The notes: a model not told the origin generated them from the letters alone. A stretch of DNA of 64,000 nucleotides from Vreelandella sulfidaeris (GCA_007182875.1 AP019514.1:1426001-1490000), one strand, 5' to 3'; shown: positions 1 to 10,245, counted from the first letter of the stretch. Translations and numbers: made by a program.

Positions 1-435
1 GGCCGTTGGTGAAGTCTTTAACAGCCTGTTTGACGCCAAAACCTTGATCGAGAATCAGTGGATCGACTATATCCGCGCTACCTTGACCCACGCCGGTGGT
101 ATTACTCATGTGCGCCGAATTGCCGATTTAGCAGGTCTTTATCATGTGCGTACCGGTTTTCACGGGCCGACGGATCTTTCGCCCGTTTGCCTGGGAGCAG
201 CGATTCATTTTGATACTTGGGTACCCAACTTCGGTATTCAGGAGTATATGCCCCATACCAACGCGACGGATGAGGTCTTTCCTCACGATTATCGGTTTGA
301 GGATGGGCACTTCATTGTGGGTGAAACCCTGGGCATGGTGTCGACATCGATGAAGGCTTAGCCAAGCAATACCCTTATAAGCGGGCCAGCCTACCGGTCA
401 ACCGGTTGGAAGATGGCACCTTGTGGCACTGGTAG
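1..435 (+). CDS. manD: Mannonate dehydratase, enolase superfamily (ManD/RspA type), C-terminal part
   Basis: This is the C-terminal portion of a D-mannonate dehydratase-type enolase-superfamily protein, cut by the window edge. Reading from base 2 it shows the barrel end typical of ManD/RspA, with [24 protein letters not shown] and the closing [17 protein letters not shown]. Members dehydrate D-mannonate to 2-keto-3-deoxy-D-gluconate using Mg2+; some relatives act on gluconate or have very low activity, and the residues that decide this lie outside the window. The frame breaks near 329 in a run of C (a [13 protein letters not shown] segment is split); adding one C restores the reading to the stop at 433-435. 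A fructuronate reductase-like gene begins 9 bases later, which fits the mannonate branch of glucuronate catabolism. Family is secure; exact substrate is not. Confidence 0.85.
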
Positions 436-444
436 GAGAGACTG

Positions 445-1922
445 ATGCCAAACGTTAAGCTGATCTCATCCTCAAGCAAGCAAAATAGCCAGATAGCGAT
501 CGTCCACTTGGGCTTAGGCGCTTTCACCGCGCCCACCAAGCGGTCTATTTAGAACGTTACCGCCAACGCAGCGGTGATGATACGTGGGGCGTATGCAGCG
601 CTAACCTACGTTCTAGCTTTGGTTTAGTCGACGGCTTAAGTGCGGCAGGGCATCGCTACCATGTAGCGGAGTACGCCGATAGCGAAAGCATCACGCTACG
701 TGAAATTGGCGTTATTGAAGAAACACTATTCTCGGGTCGTGATGGCGCGGACGAAGGTATGGATAGCTGGGGCCGAGACCGAGAGGCGCTACTGGCGCGA
801 ATGGCGTCTGCGGATACCCGTGTTGTTACGTTAACAGTCACTGAGAAGGGCTATTTTCTAAACCCCGCCAGTGGTGATTTAAGAAACGACGACCCGATGA
901 TCGTCGGCGATATTGCTTCTCCTCAGCAACCCCGAACTGCTCCAGGGCTGCTAGTGGAAGCGTTAGCGCGGCGGCGAGAAGCGGGCATTGCTCCCTCTCA
1001 CCGTGCTTTCTTGCGACAATATGCCTGATAACGGTAAGCGAACCCGCCAAGCGGTGGTGCAACTGGCCGAGCAGCGTGACGCAGACTTGGCTAGCTGGAT
1101 CGCCAATGAAGTGGCTTTTCCCTGCAGTATGGTGGATCGCATCGTCCCCGCCATGACCGACGCCGACTTTGAACGTTTGGCGGTTTTGGGCGTGAACGAC
1201 CCTAATGCCGTGGTGTGCGAAGCGTTCACTCAGTGGGTGGTCGAAGACCATTTCCCCACGGGGCGACCGAGCTGGGAAGCCGAGGGCGTTGAGATGGTGG
1301 CCGACGTGGCGCCATTTGAAACCATGAAGCTGCGTATGCTCAATGGCAGCCACTCCTTGCTGGCTTACCTGGGGGCCTTGGCAGGTATCGAAACGGTTTA
1401 TGAAGGCGTCAATAATGCCGAACTTCGGTCGCTGTTGCGCCGATATATGCTTGAAGAGGCGGCACCCACGCTTGTGATGCCGGAGGGAATCGATTTAGAC
1501 GCTTACGCTGACTCGCTAATGGCACGCTTTGCCAATGACAGCCTACGTCATCGTCTGCAGCAGATCGCGATGGATGGCAGCCAAAGCTTCCACAGCGCTG
1601 GCTTTCCGGAGCGCTGGAACGTAGTACCGCTGGTCAAGCTTCGCCCTGCGTGGCGCTGGGAGTGGCGACCTGGATTCGCTACACCGCGGGTCAAGACCTA
1701 CACGGCAATAGTTACCCCGTGGATGATCCGCTAGCCAAGCGCTTTGCAGAGCTGCACCAGAAGCATGGTAGCGATCCCAGCGCGCTGGTAGCGGCCTATT
1801 TAGCTATGGACGATGTAATGCCTAATGCATTGGCACAAGATGATGCGTTTGCACAGGCAGTGCTGGTGGCATATCAAGCACTAACCCATGGCGGATTGAA
1901 TGAAGCACTAGCGGTGCTATAG
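445..1922 (+). CDS. uxuB: Mannitol dehydrogenase family protein, probable fructuronate reductase (UxuB-like)
   Basis: This is a polyol-specific long-chain dehydrogenase of about 490 residues. The N-terminal nucleotide-binding region reads IVHLGLGAFHRAHQAVY, followed by the family segment TVLSCDNMPDNG near residue 190 and the C-terminal helical domain with KLRMLNGSHSLLAYLG, which contains the catalytic K-x5-N-x2-H motif. Next to a mannonate dehydratase the likely role is NAD-dependent interconversion of D-fructuronate and D-mannonate, although mannitol or arabinitol dehydrogenase activity cannot be excluded. Three indels break the frame: near 528 (missing C), near 996 and near 1585. The start ATG at 445 follows a GGAGAG Shine-Dalgarno at 434-439. 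A strong intrinsic terminator follows 27 bases after the stop, so this is the last gene of its operon. Confidence 0.85.
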
Positions 1923-1949
1923 TCCGGTTAAATAGTCCCGTTAAAATAA

Positions 1950-1987
1950 AACCCCACTGATTGATTCAATCAGTGGGGTTTTTTTAT
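1950..1987 (+). terminator. Intrinsic terminator after uxuB
   Basis: A near-perfect hairpin with arms ACCCCACTGATTGA and TCAATCAGTGGGGT is followed by seven T. The A-run before the left arm means it can also terminate the minus-strand transcription unit that ends at 2008, so it is probably bidirectional. Confidence 0.93.
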
Positions 1988-2007
1988 TGCGCTCTAATGA
2001 CTAGCGA

Positions 2008-3504
2008 TTAGCGAGTTGCAGCGGGCGCTTCAGCACTGGTCAGCGTTGGTTCGGGCACTTGTTCCATACGCTGGCGTTCTTGGTCAAGAATTGCCAGTGC
2101 CTGGGCTGAGGTGACGCGAGAAGCGGGTGTCACTAGGCTCACAACCACCCCGGCTACCAGCGCTACTAGCACGGCGGGAATGCTTGGGTTGCCCCAGAAC
2201 GCTGTCCAATCGCTATTGGCGATAATGGTTAAAGAGGTCGCTGAGGCAAAATCAGCGTCGCGATGGCGCCCTGCCAGTTATAGCGTGACCAGAAACGGCC
2301 CAGCATGGCGCTCACAAATAGCCCTGAAAGAATCGTTGAGATCATACGGGTGATATAGGTGATGACATTGTCTGAGGCCAGCGCGAATAGCAGCGCCAGA
2401 CCAATGGTGGCCACCAATGCAATACGCGAGAAGCGCACTACATTTCGCGCTGAGGGCGTGCGGCCCGTTGCCAGCACATACAGATCGCGAATCAGCGTGG
2501 AAACACCGGCAATCGCATCGGAGCTCGCGCTAGACATGGTGGCGGAAAGACCCGCTACCAGTAGCAGTAGTCCTAATCCTAGGGGCATAATTTCAGTGGC
2601 CAGGAAAGGGAAGGCGAAGTTGCTATTTTCGAGCCCAGGGTTAAGGGCGTGGGTGGCCATACCAATAATCGCGGGAATGATCGAAAAGCCCAGGTAAAGA
2701 ACGCCGGTGATTAAGAACGAGCGGCGTACCGACTTAACTGATTTGCCTGAGTAGATGCGCTGACGAAAGGAGGGCGTAGCAAGCACGCCAATGGCAATGA
2801 CGGCAGCTAGTGACAGCGCAGGCAGCGCACCAATTTGATCAATACCAAGAAAGCTAGTGGCACCCGCTTCCATACCTGTCGTAAGGCCTGAAAAGCCGCC
2901 AACCTCGATCAGTGCCAATATTGCCATTAAGATAAAACCCGCGAACAGCACAACTGCTTGAATGGTGTCAGTCCAGATAACCGCAAAATACCCCCACCAC
3001 GCAGTAAATGCCGAAGCCTAACGCCACTAGAATACGCGCAGTAGTTAGGTCGATCCCCGCCATCCAGGAGAGGTATAGACCGCCGCCGAGGATATGGGCG
3101 CCGAGCCAGCCGATGCAGGCGATATAGATGAGAAGGGCAACGACGTTGCGTACCAGTCGGTTTGCGCCAACGTAGTAGGCCAGCTCTTCACTCATGGTCA
3201 TAAAACGCAGCTTACGTACGGGGGCAAAACAGACCGCGAGTAGCAAAATACCTACGGCGCCCCCAAGCCCGTATAAGGCGCCTGCCCAACCGTTGGCGTA
3301 GCCGAACCCGACGGCGCCCATGCTGGAGCCGGTTCCCACCATCGTCGCTACTGTGGTACCCACGGTAAGGAATAGTGGAACGCTTCGTCCGCCGAGTAGG
3401 AAGTCATCGCCGCTGTCGCGCTTATGCCTTGAAACCCACCAACCAAACGCGATCATCGCGATGATGTAGAGCACAAAGGTGATAAGGAATATTTGACTGT
3501 TCAT
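2008..3504 (-). CDS. Sodium:solute symporter (SSS family)
   Basis: This is a multi-pass Na+/solute symporter of about 498 residues with the usual chain of hydrophobic segments. Recognisable stretches are the GGRSVPLFLTVGTTVATMVG segment at TM2, WTDTIQAVV after TM5 and SASSDAIAGVSTLIRDLY near TM8, which matches the Na+-binding region of SSS carriers. It is the last gene of a minus-strand set rpiR - D-aminoacylase - ridA - symporter, so the cargo is probably an amino acid, an N-acyl-amino acid or a similar amide, but the sequence itself does not name it. Frame breaks near 2985 (run of G on the coding strand) and near 2235 split it; joined, it ends SAEAPAATR. The start ATG at 3504 is followed by a hydrophobic segment. 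About 150 bases containing inverted repeats separate it from ridA. Confidence 0.85.
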
Positions 3505-3564
3505 GGTAACCTCTTGTCGTTGTTTATCCGGCCGTTGCCGCGGCCGAAGGTAGGTAATGGAAGC

Positions 3565-3641
3565 GATTACCGCGGGGCTTTTTATCCCTAATCACGCGGT
3601 AATCTGGCGCTGCACCCTTGCCGGGGTGCGGCGCTTTTTTG
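3565..3641. promoter_or_regulatory. Inverted repeats between ridA and the symporter gene
   Basis: The 153-base gap holds a perfect 10-bp inverted repeat, GATTACCGCG at 3565-3574 and CGCGGTAATC at 3595-3604, with a 20-base spacer. Next to it is a GC-rich imperfect hairpin around 3611-3634 followed by six T on the plus strand. The genes run on the minus strand, so a classical terminator in the reading direction is not obvious. The arrangement could be an operator, a processing site or an mRNA structure that lowers symporter expression relative to the upstream genes. Confidence 0.45.
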
Positions 3642-3657
3642 TACCAACGTTGAGTGT

Positions 3658-4050
3658 CTACACGCGATCAGCGCGGAAGCACTTCACGTCAACCTCTACT
3701 TTGCAATCCACCACCAAGTCTTGAACGCTGCAGATACGTGCCGGTGGGTTTTCGCCGAAGACTTCCTTAAACACCTTGTTGAACGAGGTGAAATAGCGCG
3801 CATCGGTCAGAACGGTGGTGACATGTACGACGTCTTCAACGCCGAAGCCTGCTTCTTGCATAATGGCCAGGCAGTTATCGAAGGCGAGGCGGGTCTGCTC
3901 AACAATGCCGCCTTCAACGACTTCGCCGTCGGTCATGGGTGTTTGGCCGGAGACGTATAGCCAGCCACCTGCCTCTACGGCACGGGCAAAGGGCAGCTTC
4001 TGACCGCCGGTGCCTACGCCGCCTTCCGTGCCGTATCGAGTAATGCTCAT
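3658..4050 (-). CDS. RidA family protein (enamine/imine deaminase)
   Basis: This intact 130-residue protein belongs to the YjgF/YER057c/UK114 (Rid) family. These trimeric proteins hydrolyse reactive 2-aminoacrylate and other enamine/imine intermediates released by PLP enzymes. The conserved arginine lies in PPARICS at residue 105, the position of the catalytic Arg in E. coli RidA, and the C-terminal EVDVKCFRAD strand is typical. Its start ATG overlaps the TGA of the D-aminoacylase gene (ATGA at 4047-4050), which implies translational coupling. In this setting it would clear imines made when D-amino acids are deaminated, for example by the D-serine-dehydratase-like enzyme at 6521-7728. No frame breaks. 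Confidence 0.92.
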   Translation of the reverse strand: MSITRYGTEGGVGTGGQKLPFARAVEAGGWLYVSGQTPMTDGEVVEGGIVEQTRLAFDNCLAIMQEAGFGVEDVVHVTTVLTDARYFTSFNKVFKEVFGENPPARICSVQDLVVDCKVEVDVKCFRADRV

Positions 4051-5531
4051 GGTGTTTGCTCCTGGTTGGGTTGAAAGGTGGGGATCGATTGAGCAATGCG
4101 CTCTGTTCTGCGCAGCATCCTGCCAGCGCGTTGGTCTGAAATTGCACCTTTGTGATAGGCGATTTTGCCGTTCACTATGACCATTTCGATACCTTTAGCG
4201 GCTGCGATAGGGGCCTCATAGTTCGCCGTATCTTCGAGTACCGCGAGATCAAAAGGGTGAGATCTGCGTAGGCGCCTATACGAATGACGCCGCGATCCGT
4301 TAAGCCGAAATTGGCGGCTGAAAGGCTGGTCATCTTGCGCACTGCTTCTGCTAGTGGCATTAGCTTTAAATCGCGGCTGTAGTGGGCCAGCACGCGCGGA
4401 AAGGCTCCCCAAAGGCGCGGGTGGGGTGTGGGTCGTTCGGTAATCCATCGGAACCGACCATGGAGAGCGGATGCGTTAACACTTGCTGCATATCCGCTTC
4501 ACTCATGTTGTGATAAACCGCCCCCGCCGGCTGTAGTTGCTTGGCCGCATCTAACAGTGATACCCCCATTCTGCGGCGATCTCTTTTAACGGGCGACGCG
4601 CCTGCTCAGGGTGCGGTGTCGACCAGGTAATAGTGATCTCAATTTCATCCGTGACCTGGCCTAAATCCAAGGTGGAAGAGCCTGCGGTGTAGGGGTAGCA
4701 GTCGCAGTGGGCGTGCTGATGCTGAGCGGCAGCCTCTAGCTTACTCAGCGCCTTGCCCGCGCCTCCCCAATTGCCTGCGCCTGCGCATTTAAGGTGCGAG
4801 ATCACCAGAGGTACCTGGCCATTGCGAGCGGTGGCAAATGCTTCGTCCATGGCATCCAGCAGGCCCGCGAACTCATCCCGAAGATGGGTGGTATATACGC
4901 CGCCTGATTTCCCAACGGCGGCCACCAGAGGAGCCATTTCGGTGGTCGGCGCGTGTATCGCGTTGCGATAGGCAAGCCCTGAACTAAGCCCTAATGCGCC
5001 CTCATCCAGCGCTTGGCTTAGCAGCATCTCCATTTGTGTAATTTCTTCAGCAGTGGCAGGCCGGGCAAAGCTATCCATCACTTGGCTGCGTAAACTGGTA
5101 TGCCCTACCAAGGCGGCGACGTTAATACTGGGTGCGGCAGCGTCCACGGCATTGGCATAAGCGCTGAAGCTTGAGTAGCGAAAGTCATCTAGCTTGCCCA
5201 ATAAATTCATGGGGTCGGGTACGTCGTCGGCAAGCGTCACGGGGCTTGCACTGATGCCACAGTTACCCACCACAACGGTAGTAACCCCCTGGGTCAGCTT
5301 TGGCAGCATCTCGGGTGTGCGAATGACGTTGGTGTCGTCGTGGGTGTGGACATCGATAAAGCCAGGGGCTAGATAGCGCTCTTGGGCGTCAATAATGTTG
5401 GCGGCGGTGGCGTAGGGCATATCGCCGATGGCACAGATACGCTCACCTTGAATAGCTACATCGGCACGAAAATGGGCTGCGCCGGAGCCATCCAGTACGT
5501 TGGCGTTACGAATCAGCAGGTCGTAAACCAT
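4047..5531 (-). CDS. N-acyl-D-amino-acid deacylase (D-aminoacylase)
   Basis: This is an amidohydrolase-superfamily D-aminoacylase of about 490 residues that hydrolyses N-acyl-D-amino acids to free D-amino acids. It shows the metal-binding HxH in FIDVHTHDD (H62, H64), the family cysteine in VGNCGIS (C91), which bridges or coordinates Zn in D-aminoacylases, the SHLKCAG histidine, and the catalytic aspartate in VGSDGLPND near the C-terminal third. A small N-terminal beta domain (MVYDLLIRNANVLDG) and the C-terminal GAYADL segment complete the usual architecture. Three indels (near 4560, 4390 and 4250) split the reading frame. It starts 1 base after the rpiR stop and overlaps ridA by ATGA. Substrate preference (D-Glu, D-Asp or neutral residues) cannot be read from the sequence. 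Confidence 0.9.
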
Positions 5532-5532
5532 C

Positions 5533-6396
5533 TTAATCTCCTAGTGGCTGGCGGTTGTCGCCACCGCGATGGTCATCGAGGCTAAGCTTGAGACGACGCA
5601 ATTTAGTCCGTGATCGCTCGCGGTGGCGCATGGCAAGTTCAAGCGCTAACACATCGATGACCGCCAGCATGGCGTAGCGGGAAGCTTGAAGGGTGATAGA
5701 TGAAGTCGGTTTCCCGCGAGGTAATCGGGAGCACAATGTCGGATGTGTCGGCTAAAGGAGAGTTCATGGCGGTGATGGCAATTACTTTTGCGCCGTACTG
5801 CCTGGCAATTTGTGCAGACTCCACCATCTCTGGCGTATAGCCTGTGACTGATAGCACGACGACGACGTCATTCGGCTCAAGGGTTGACGCTACCATACGG
5901 GGCAAGAGTGCTTGCGGGTAAGCGCAGATCGCATAGCCAAGGCGCACTAAACGGAACTGAAACTCTTGGCAGAGAATGCTGGAACCGCCCCCGCGCCAAA
6001 TACCAATATCTGACGCGCTTTATCCAACTGTTCGACTGCGCCTGCCACATCGGCCTGGGCGAGTAGTTCACGGTTAAGCGCGAGGGTTTGCGTGGCAATG
6101 TCGTACACCACGCTTGAGCTGTCTTCGGGTGTTGCTTCTTGTATAAAACGGCGGCCTGCCGCTAAAGCGCGTGTTAAGCGCGTTTTTAAGTCGCGCACGT
6201 TAGTACAGCCGATAGCGCGTGCAAACCGGGTGACACTGGCATCACTCACCCCCGCGCGCTGGGCGATCTCACCGATACTCGCTTCGGTAACAAACTCGAT
6301 GTCAGCAAATATCAGCTCGGCGACTTTCTTTTCAGCGTCGCGCAGAGCAGCAAAGTCAGTGGTAATACGTGACAAGATATCGATTTCTTGGCTCAC
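5533..6396 (-). CDS. RpiR family transcriptional regulator
   Basis: This regulator of about 287 residues has an N-terminal RpiR-type helix-turn-helix (GEIAQRAGVSDASVTRFARA, residues about 42-61) followed by a SIS phosphosugar-type isomerase domain (VVVLSVTGYTPEMVESAQIA and the following GAKVIAIT strand). SIS-domain regulators usually sense phosphorylated sugars, but members that govern amino-acid or amide catabolism are known. It is the first gene of the D-aminoacylase-ridA-symporter set and faces the D-serine-dehydratase-like gene, so it probably controls both directions. Frame breaks lie near 5965 and near 5705. The likely operator is a 9-bp inverted repeat in the divergent region at 6432-6478. 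Confidence 0.88.
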
Positions 6397-6431
6397 CGAG
6401 GACTCCCTATTGGTTGCCTTACCTAAAAAAT

Positions 6432-6478
6432 ATGTTAGTTTCTAACTTGAAGTCAATAGTTGTGAAAATAACTAACAT
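6432..6478. promoter_or_regulatory. Candidate RpiR operator in divergent promoter region
   Basis: A perfect 9-bp inverted repeat, ATGTTAGTT at 6432-6440 and AACTAACAT at 6470-6478, lies between the divergent rpiR and D-serine-dehydratase-like genes. The first arm is extended by a TTAGTTTCTAA mini-palindrome. The AT-rich context and central position suit an operator that acts on both promoters. Confidence 0.5.
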
Positions 6479-6520
6479 TGATGCGTTTATTTAAACAGAG
6501 AACGAGAGAGAAATGGGCGA

Positions 6521-7728
6521 ATGCAAACGACGTCGTTAGCGGTGGATAAGGGGAGTGTCGAACTGGAGCCCAATGTGCTGTCCGGTGTTAGCCTACCTGC
6601 GGCGGTCGTGTTTGAAGGCCCGCTGACACATAACGTTGCGTGGATGCAGCGATTTGCGGAAGCTCACGGTGCCCACTTGGCGCCTCATGGCAAAACCACC
6701 ATGACGCCCGCGCTTTTCCATCGACAGCTCCAGGCAGGGGCGTGGGGAATCACTCTTGCCACCGCGCCCCAGTGTCGTGCGGCTTTCGCTAATGGCATTA
6801 CTCGCATATTGATGGCCAACCAACTGGTCGGCCAGGCCAATATGGCCATTATTGCTAGCCTGATTGAGCAGGGCGCTGCGTTTTACTGTGTGGTCGATAG
6901 CCATGAGAACGTGCGCCAGCTCGGGCGTTTTTTGCGGAACGAGGATTGACGCTATCGGTACTTATTGAGGTAGGCGTGAAGGGTGGCCGCTGTGGCTGCC
7001 GCAATCAGCAGCAAATTCTTTCGCTGGCGGAGGTAATTGCTAATGAGCCAGCACTTTCTCTGGTGGGACTAGAGGGCTATGAGGGTGTGGTTCACGGGGA
7101 TAATCCCGAAACCGGCATACGTGCCTATGCTAAATACCTGGTGGATATTGCCGTTGAGCTCGAGGCTGCTGAACGCTTTGCTGAAAAGAACCCAATTGTC
7201 ACCGCGTCAGGTTCCGCCTGGTATGACGTGATTGCGGAGGCCTTTCAGGGCGCACCGCTGCAGGGGAAGATTTACCCCGTGCTACGCCCAGGTTGCTACA
7301 TTGTCCACGATCATGGACTTTATCGTGAAGCGCAATCAGCGGTGTTAGACCGCCGGCCGGATTTGCAGCAGGGGCTCGAGCCTGCCCTGGAAGTCTTTGC
7401 CCAGGTGCAGTCGCTTCCCGAACCTGGGCTTGCCATTGTGGCGCTAGGTAAGCGTGATATCGGACATGATCAGCTACCTATTGCCCTGCGTCGTTTCCGG
7501 GAAGGAGGCGACTCCTCGCAGCCATTATCGGTGACTGGTTGGGAAGTGATGAAAATTATGGATCAGCACACGTTCCTGCGACTTCCCGACGAGGCCCAGG
7601 ATGTCGAGGTCGGCGATATCGTCGCGTTTGGCGCTTCTCACCCCTGTTTAACCTTCGATAAATGGCGTCAGATGCTGTTAGTGGATGATCAACTTAACGT
7701 TAAAGAGCGTATGGCGACTTACTTTTAG
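6521..7728 (+). CDS. D-serine dehydratase-like / D-threonine aldolase-like PLP enzyme (fold type III)
   Basis: This protein of about 400 residues has an alanine-racemase-type TIM barrel at the N terminus and a C-terminal D-serine-dehydratase-like domain. The PLP lysine lies in LAPHGKTTMTP (about residue 58). The C-terminal HPC motif in GASHPCLTFDKW matches the His-x-Cys pair that binds the catalytic metal in eukaryotic-type D-serine dehydratase and D-threonine aldolase. Expected chemistry is metal- and PLP-dependent elimination or aldol cleavage of a D-hydroxy-amino acid, releasing ammonia and a keto acid or glycine. It is divergent from the rpiR-D-aminoacylase operon, so it may consume the D-amino acid that the deacylase frees. 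One frame break near 6935-6945. The start at 6521 is chosen by homology length; a weak GA-rich ribosome site precedes it. Confidence 0.85.
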
Positions 7729-7780
7729 CGCCCTGTTATTGAGAAAACCGTTATAGAGAGCGCCGTTATACAGAGCACAT

Positions 7781-8577
7781 TTAGCTCGTTGTATCTGTTG
7801 GTAGGCGCCCGCCAATAGCCAGTGTCAGGGCGTCTGCCAGCTCCCCCTAGCTGCTCACGGCAGCGATCGATGCTGGGAACTTCCCGGTGCATCGCTTCTG
7901 GAATAAGCGTGAGGTAAGGGATGGTGATAACGGCTTCGATAACGTCATGAACCCCGAAGACGGGGAAGCTGATATTCGTTAACCCCTGGACTTGAGGGCT
8001 TGGCCCCACGTGGTAGCCACGCTGGCGAATCGGATCAAATAGCGCCCGCGTTCGGTCAACTTCTTGTTGCGTCGCATCGCTGGCGCCGAGTATCCGCTCG
8101 CGGCGTTGCTCATCCAAGAACGCTAGCATGACTGCTCCCGAGCCAGAGCCGCATATATCGATCTTGGCTCCCAGACGCAGCCCAAAGCCCATCTTGTCGG
8201 GGTTTTTCGTACTGGGCCACTACTAATAGATGGCCAGGACGAGCAACGCTAAGATGACACGACTGGGAGATTTCATGGCACAGCTCTTCCATGCGCGGTA
8301 GCGCAGCCTGTACCAACCGCTTGGTGGGCGGGAAGCGGTGGGCCATCTCAAACATCTTTAGCGTTAGCTGATAGCGGCTACCGCTATCATCCATGCTGAC
8401 GTAGCCACGATCCCGCAGCACCATCAGCATGCGGTACATCTCATTGGTTTTACGGCCGATCTGCTCGGCAATCGCTGGGGTGCTTAGCGGCTGGGGAGAT
8501 TGGGCAAGCAGCTCCAAAATATCCAACCCTTTCTCTAAGGCAGGGGCGTGGTACTGCGTTTCAGCCTTCTCCTTCAT
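7781..8577 (-). CDS. IclR family transcriptional regulator (KdgR-like position)
   Basis: This regulator of about 265 residues has an N-terminal winged helix (LSTPAIAEQIGRKTNEMYRM, residues about 30-50) and a C-terminal effector domain with MGFGLRLGAKIDICGSGSG. IclR-type KdgR proteins sense 2-keto-3-deoxygluconate and repress uronate genes in other proteobacteria. This gene follows kduD on the same strand 61 bases away, so the role is plausible but not proven. Indels lie near 8205 and near 7850; with both repaired the protein ends ALTLAIGGRLPTDTTS at 7781. It converges on the D-serine-dehydratase-like gene with a 52-base gap that holds two short repeats of CCGTTAT and no clear terminator. Confidence 0.87.
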
Positions 8578-8638
8578 TCAAGCTCCCTTACTTGATTGCC
8601 TATCGCTCGTTGATCGTGGCGTTAACCAAAATGCTTGG

Positions 8639-9391
8639 TTAGCGTGCCAGCCAGCCGCCGTCTACCGCCAGGGTATGCCCATGCACGTAGCGGGCGGCAT
8701 CGGAGCATAAGAATATCACAGCGCCGGCTAAGTCTTCCGGCGTGCCCCAACGTCCGGCGGGGATGCGGCCAAGAATTTCAGCATGGCGCTGGGGGTCGTC
8801 GCGCAACGCTTGGGTGTTGTCGGTGGCCATATAGCCAGGGGCGATGCCATTAACGTTGATGTCATGGCCCGCCCACTCATTGGCGAGCAGGCGCGTTAGA
8901 CCGAGAATGCCGCTTTTGCTGGCAGTGTAGGAGGGCACACGAATGCCGCCCTGAAACGACAGTAATGAAGCGATATTGACGATCTTGCCCGGCGCTTTGC
9001 GCTCGATAAGGTGTTTGGCAACCTGCTGTGCGAGAAAGAAAGCGGCTTTCAAGTTAACGTCAATGACGTCATCCCAATCTTGCTCTGAAAATTCAACGGC
9101 TGCTGCCCGACGAATAATCCCCGCATTGTTGACCAGGATATCCACCTTGCCCGCTTGCGCAATCGCCTGTGAGACAATCTCGCTAGGTGCTTGGCTGCCT
9201 AGCTCAGCCGTAATGTCGTAAAACTGGCGCCCTAGGGCCTCCACCTGCTGGCGTGTGTCATCAGCGGGGCTGCGGTTGACCCCCACAATATCGGCACCCG
9301 CCTGAGCCAGTGCAATGGCAATCCCCTGGCCCAGCCCTTTGTTGCAACCAGTCACCATGGCAACTTGGCCGTTCAGCGAAAATAGTGTCAT
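8639..9391 (-). CDS. kduD: 2-dehydro-3-deoxy-D-gluconate 5-dehydrogenase (KduD)
   Basis: This intact 250-residue short-chain dehydrogenase has the TGCNKGLGQG cofactor loop (residues 14-23), NNAG at 88-91, and the catalytic triad S142, Y155 and K159 (YTASK). The closing AVDGGWLAR is typical of KduD. The enzyme reduces 2,5-diketo-3-deoxygluconate to 2-keto-3-deoxygluconate with NADH. It lies 24 bases downstream of kduI, which makes its substrate, so the KduI-KduD pair supports the assignment better than the fold alone. The start at 9391 gives the expected family length, and a GGGAGAG Shine-Dalgarno precedes it. Confidence 0.92.
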   Translation of the reverse strand: MTLFSLNGQVAMVTGCNKGLGQGIAIALAQAGADIVGVNRSPADDTRQQVEALGRQFYDITAELGSQAPSEIVSQAIAQAGKVDILVNNAGIIRRAAAVEFSEQDWDDVIDVNLKAAFFLAQQVAKHLIERKAPGKIVNIASLLSFQGGIRVPSYTASKSGILGLTRLLANEWAGHDINVNGIAPGYMATDNTQALRDDPQRHAEILGRIPAGRWGTPEDLAGAVIFLCSDAARYVHGHTLAVDGGWLAR

Positions 9392-9415
9392 TGGTCACTC
9401 TCCCTGGGTAGTGGT

Positions 9416-10245
9416 TTAGCGCAACTCTTTGGAAGCGATAAAGTCCATATCATCGTAGGTCAGGTTTTCACCGCACATACCCCAAATAAAGGTGTAGCGG
9501 CGAGTGCCAAAGCCGCAGTGAATCGACCAACTGGGGTGAATCACGGCTTGTTCGTTGGCAACCACGATATGCCGGGTCTCTTGGGGTTCGCCACACAGGT
9601 GGAACACCACATCGTCTTCACTCAAGTCAAAGTAGAAATAAACTTCCATGCGCCGTTCGTGGGTATGGCAGGGCATGGTGTTCCACATACTGCCGGGCTC
9701 TAACTGGGTAAGTCCCATGGAGAGCTGGCAGGTATCCAGGACATCGGTGTGCAGGTACTTATTGATGGTACGCACATTACCGGTTTCAGGGTCGCCAAGG
9801 GTAGTGGGCGAGGCATCTTGCGGACGGATATGGCGAAGCTGGTAACGTACATGGGCTGGCGTTGAGTTGATATAAAAGCGCGCAGGCTTGGTCGCATCGA
9901 GGCTCTCAAAGCTGACATCACGGCTCTCTTTGGGAATATACAGGCCGTGGTGGTGCCGAGTTCGACCGTTTCACCGTCGACAGTAATGCGTCCGGGCGCA
10001 CCAATGTTAATAACGCCCATTTCACGCCGCTCTAGAAAATAATCAACGCCAAGTTCTTTGCCACCGCTCAGGGTAAGTGGTGAATCAGTGGGTACCGCGC
10101 CACCAACAATAATGCGGTCAACGTGGCTGTAGGTTAGCGACAGTTGGCCTGGCACCATAATCTTGGTGACCAGCATTTTGTCACGCAGGCCCTGGGTATC
10201 GAGGGTTTTAAAATGATCGCTATGAAGCGCTTGACGAATATCCAT
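9416..10245 (-). CDS. kduI: 5-dehydro-4-deoxy-D-glucuronate isomerase (KduI)
   Basis: This cupin-type isomerase of about 276 residues interconverts 5-keto-4-deoxyuronate and 2,5-diketo-3-deoxygluconate, the step after cleavage of unsaturated uronates from pectin or related polymers. The zinc-site segment [15 protein letters not shown] and the C-terminal [20 protein letters not shown] are diagnostic of KduI. The protein starts [17 protein letters not shown] at 10245 with an AAGGAAATTC ribosome site upstream. One frame break near 9950 divides it. It follows the TRAP large-permease gene by 32 bases and leads into kduD. Confidence 0.92.

Noticed and set aside
838..1353. Minus-strand frame of 171 residues inside the UxuB-like gene
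   Set aside because: It is a shadow of the plus-strand enzyme, whose conserved motifs are clear; the composition is Arg/His-rich as expected of an antisense reading.
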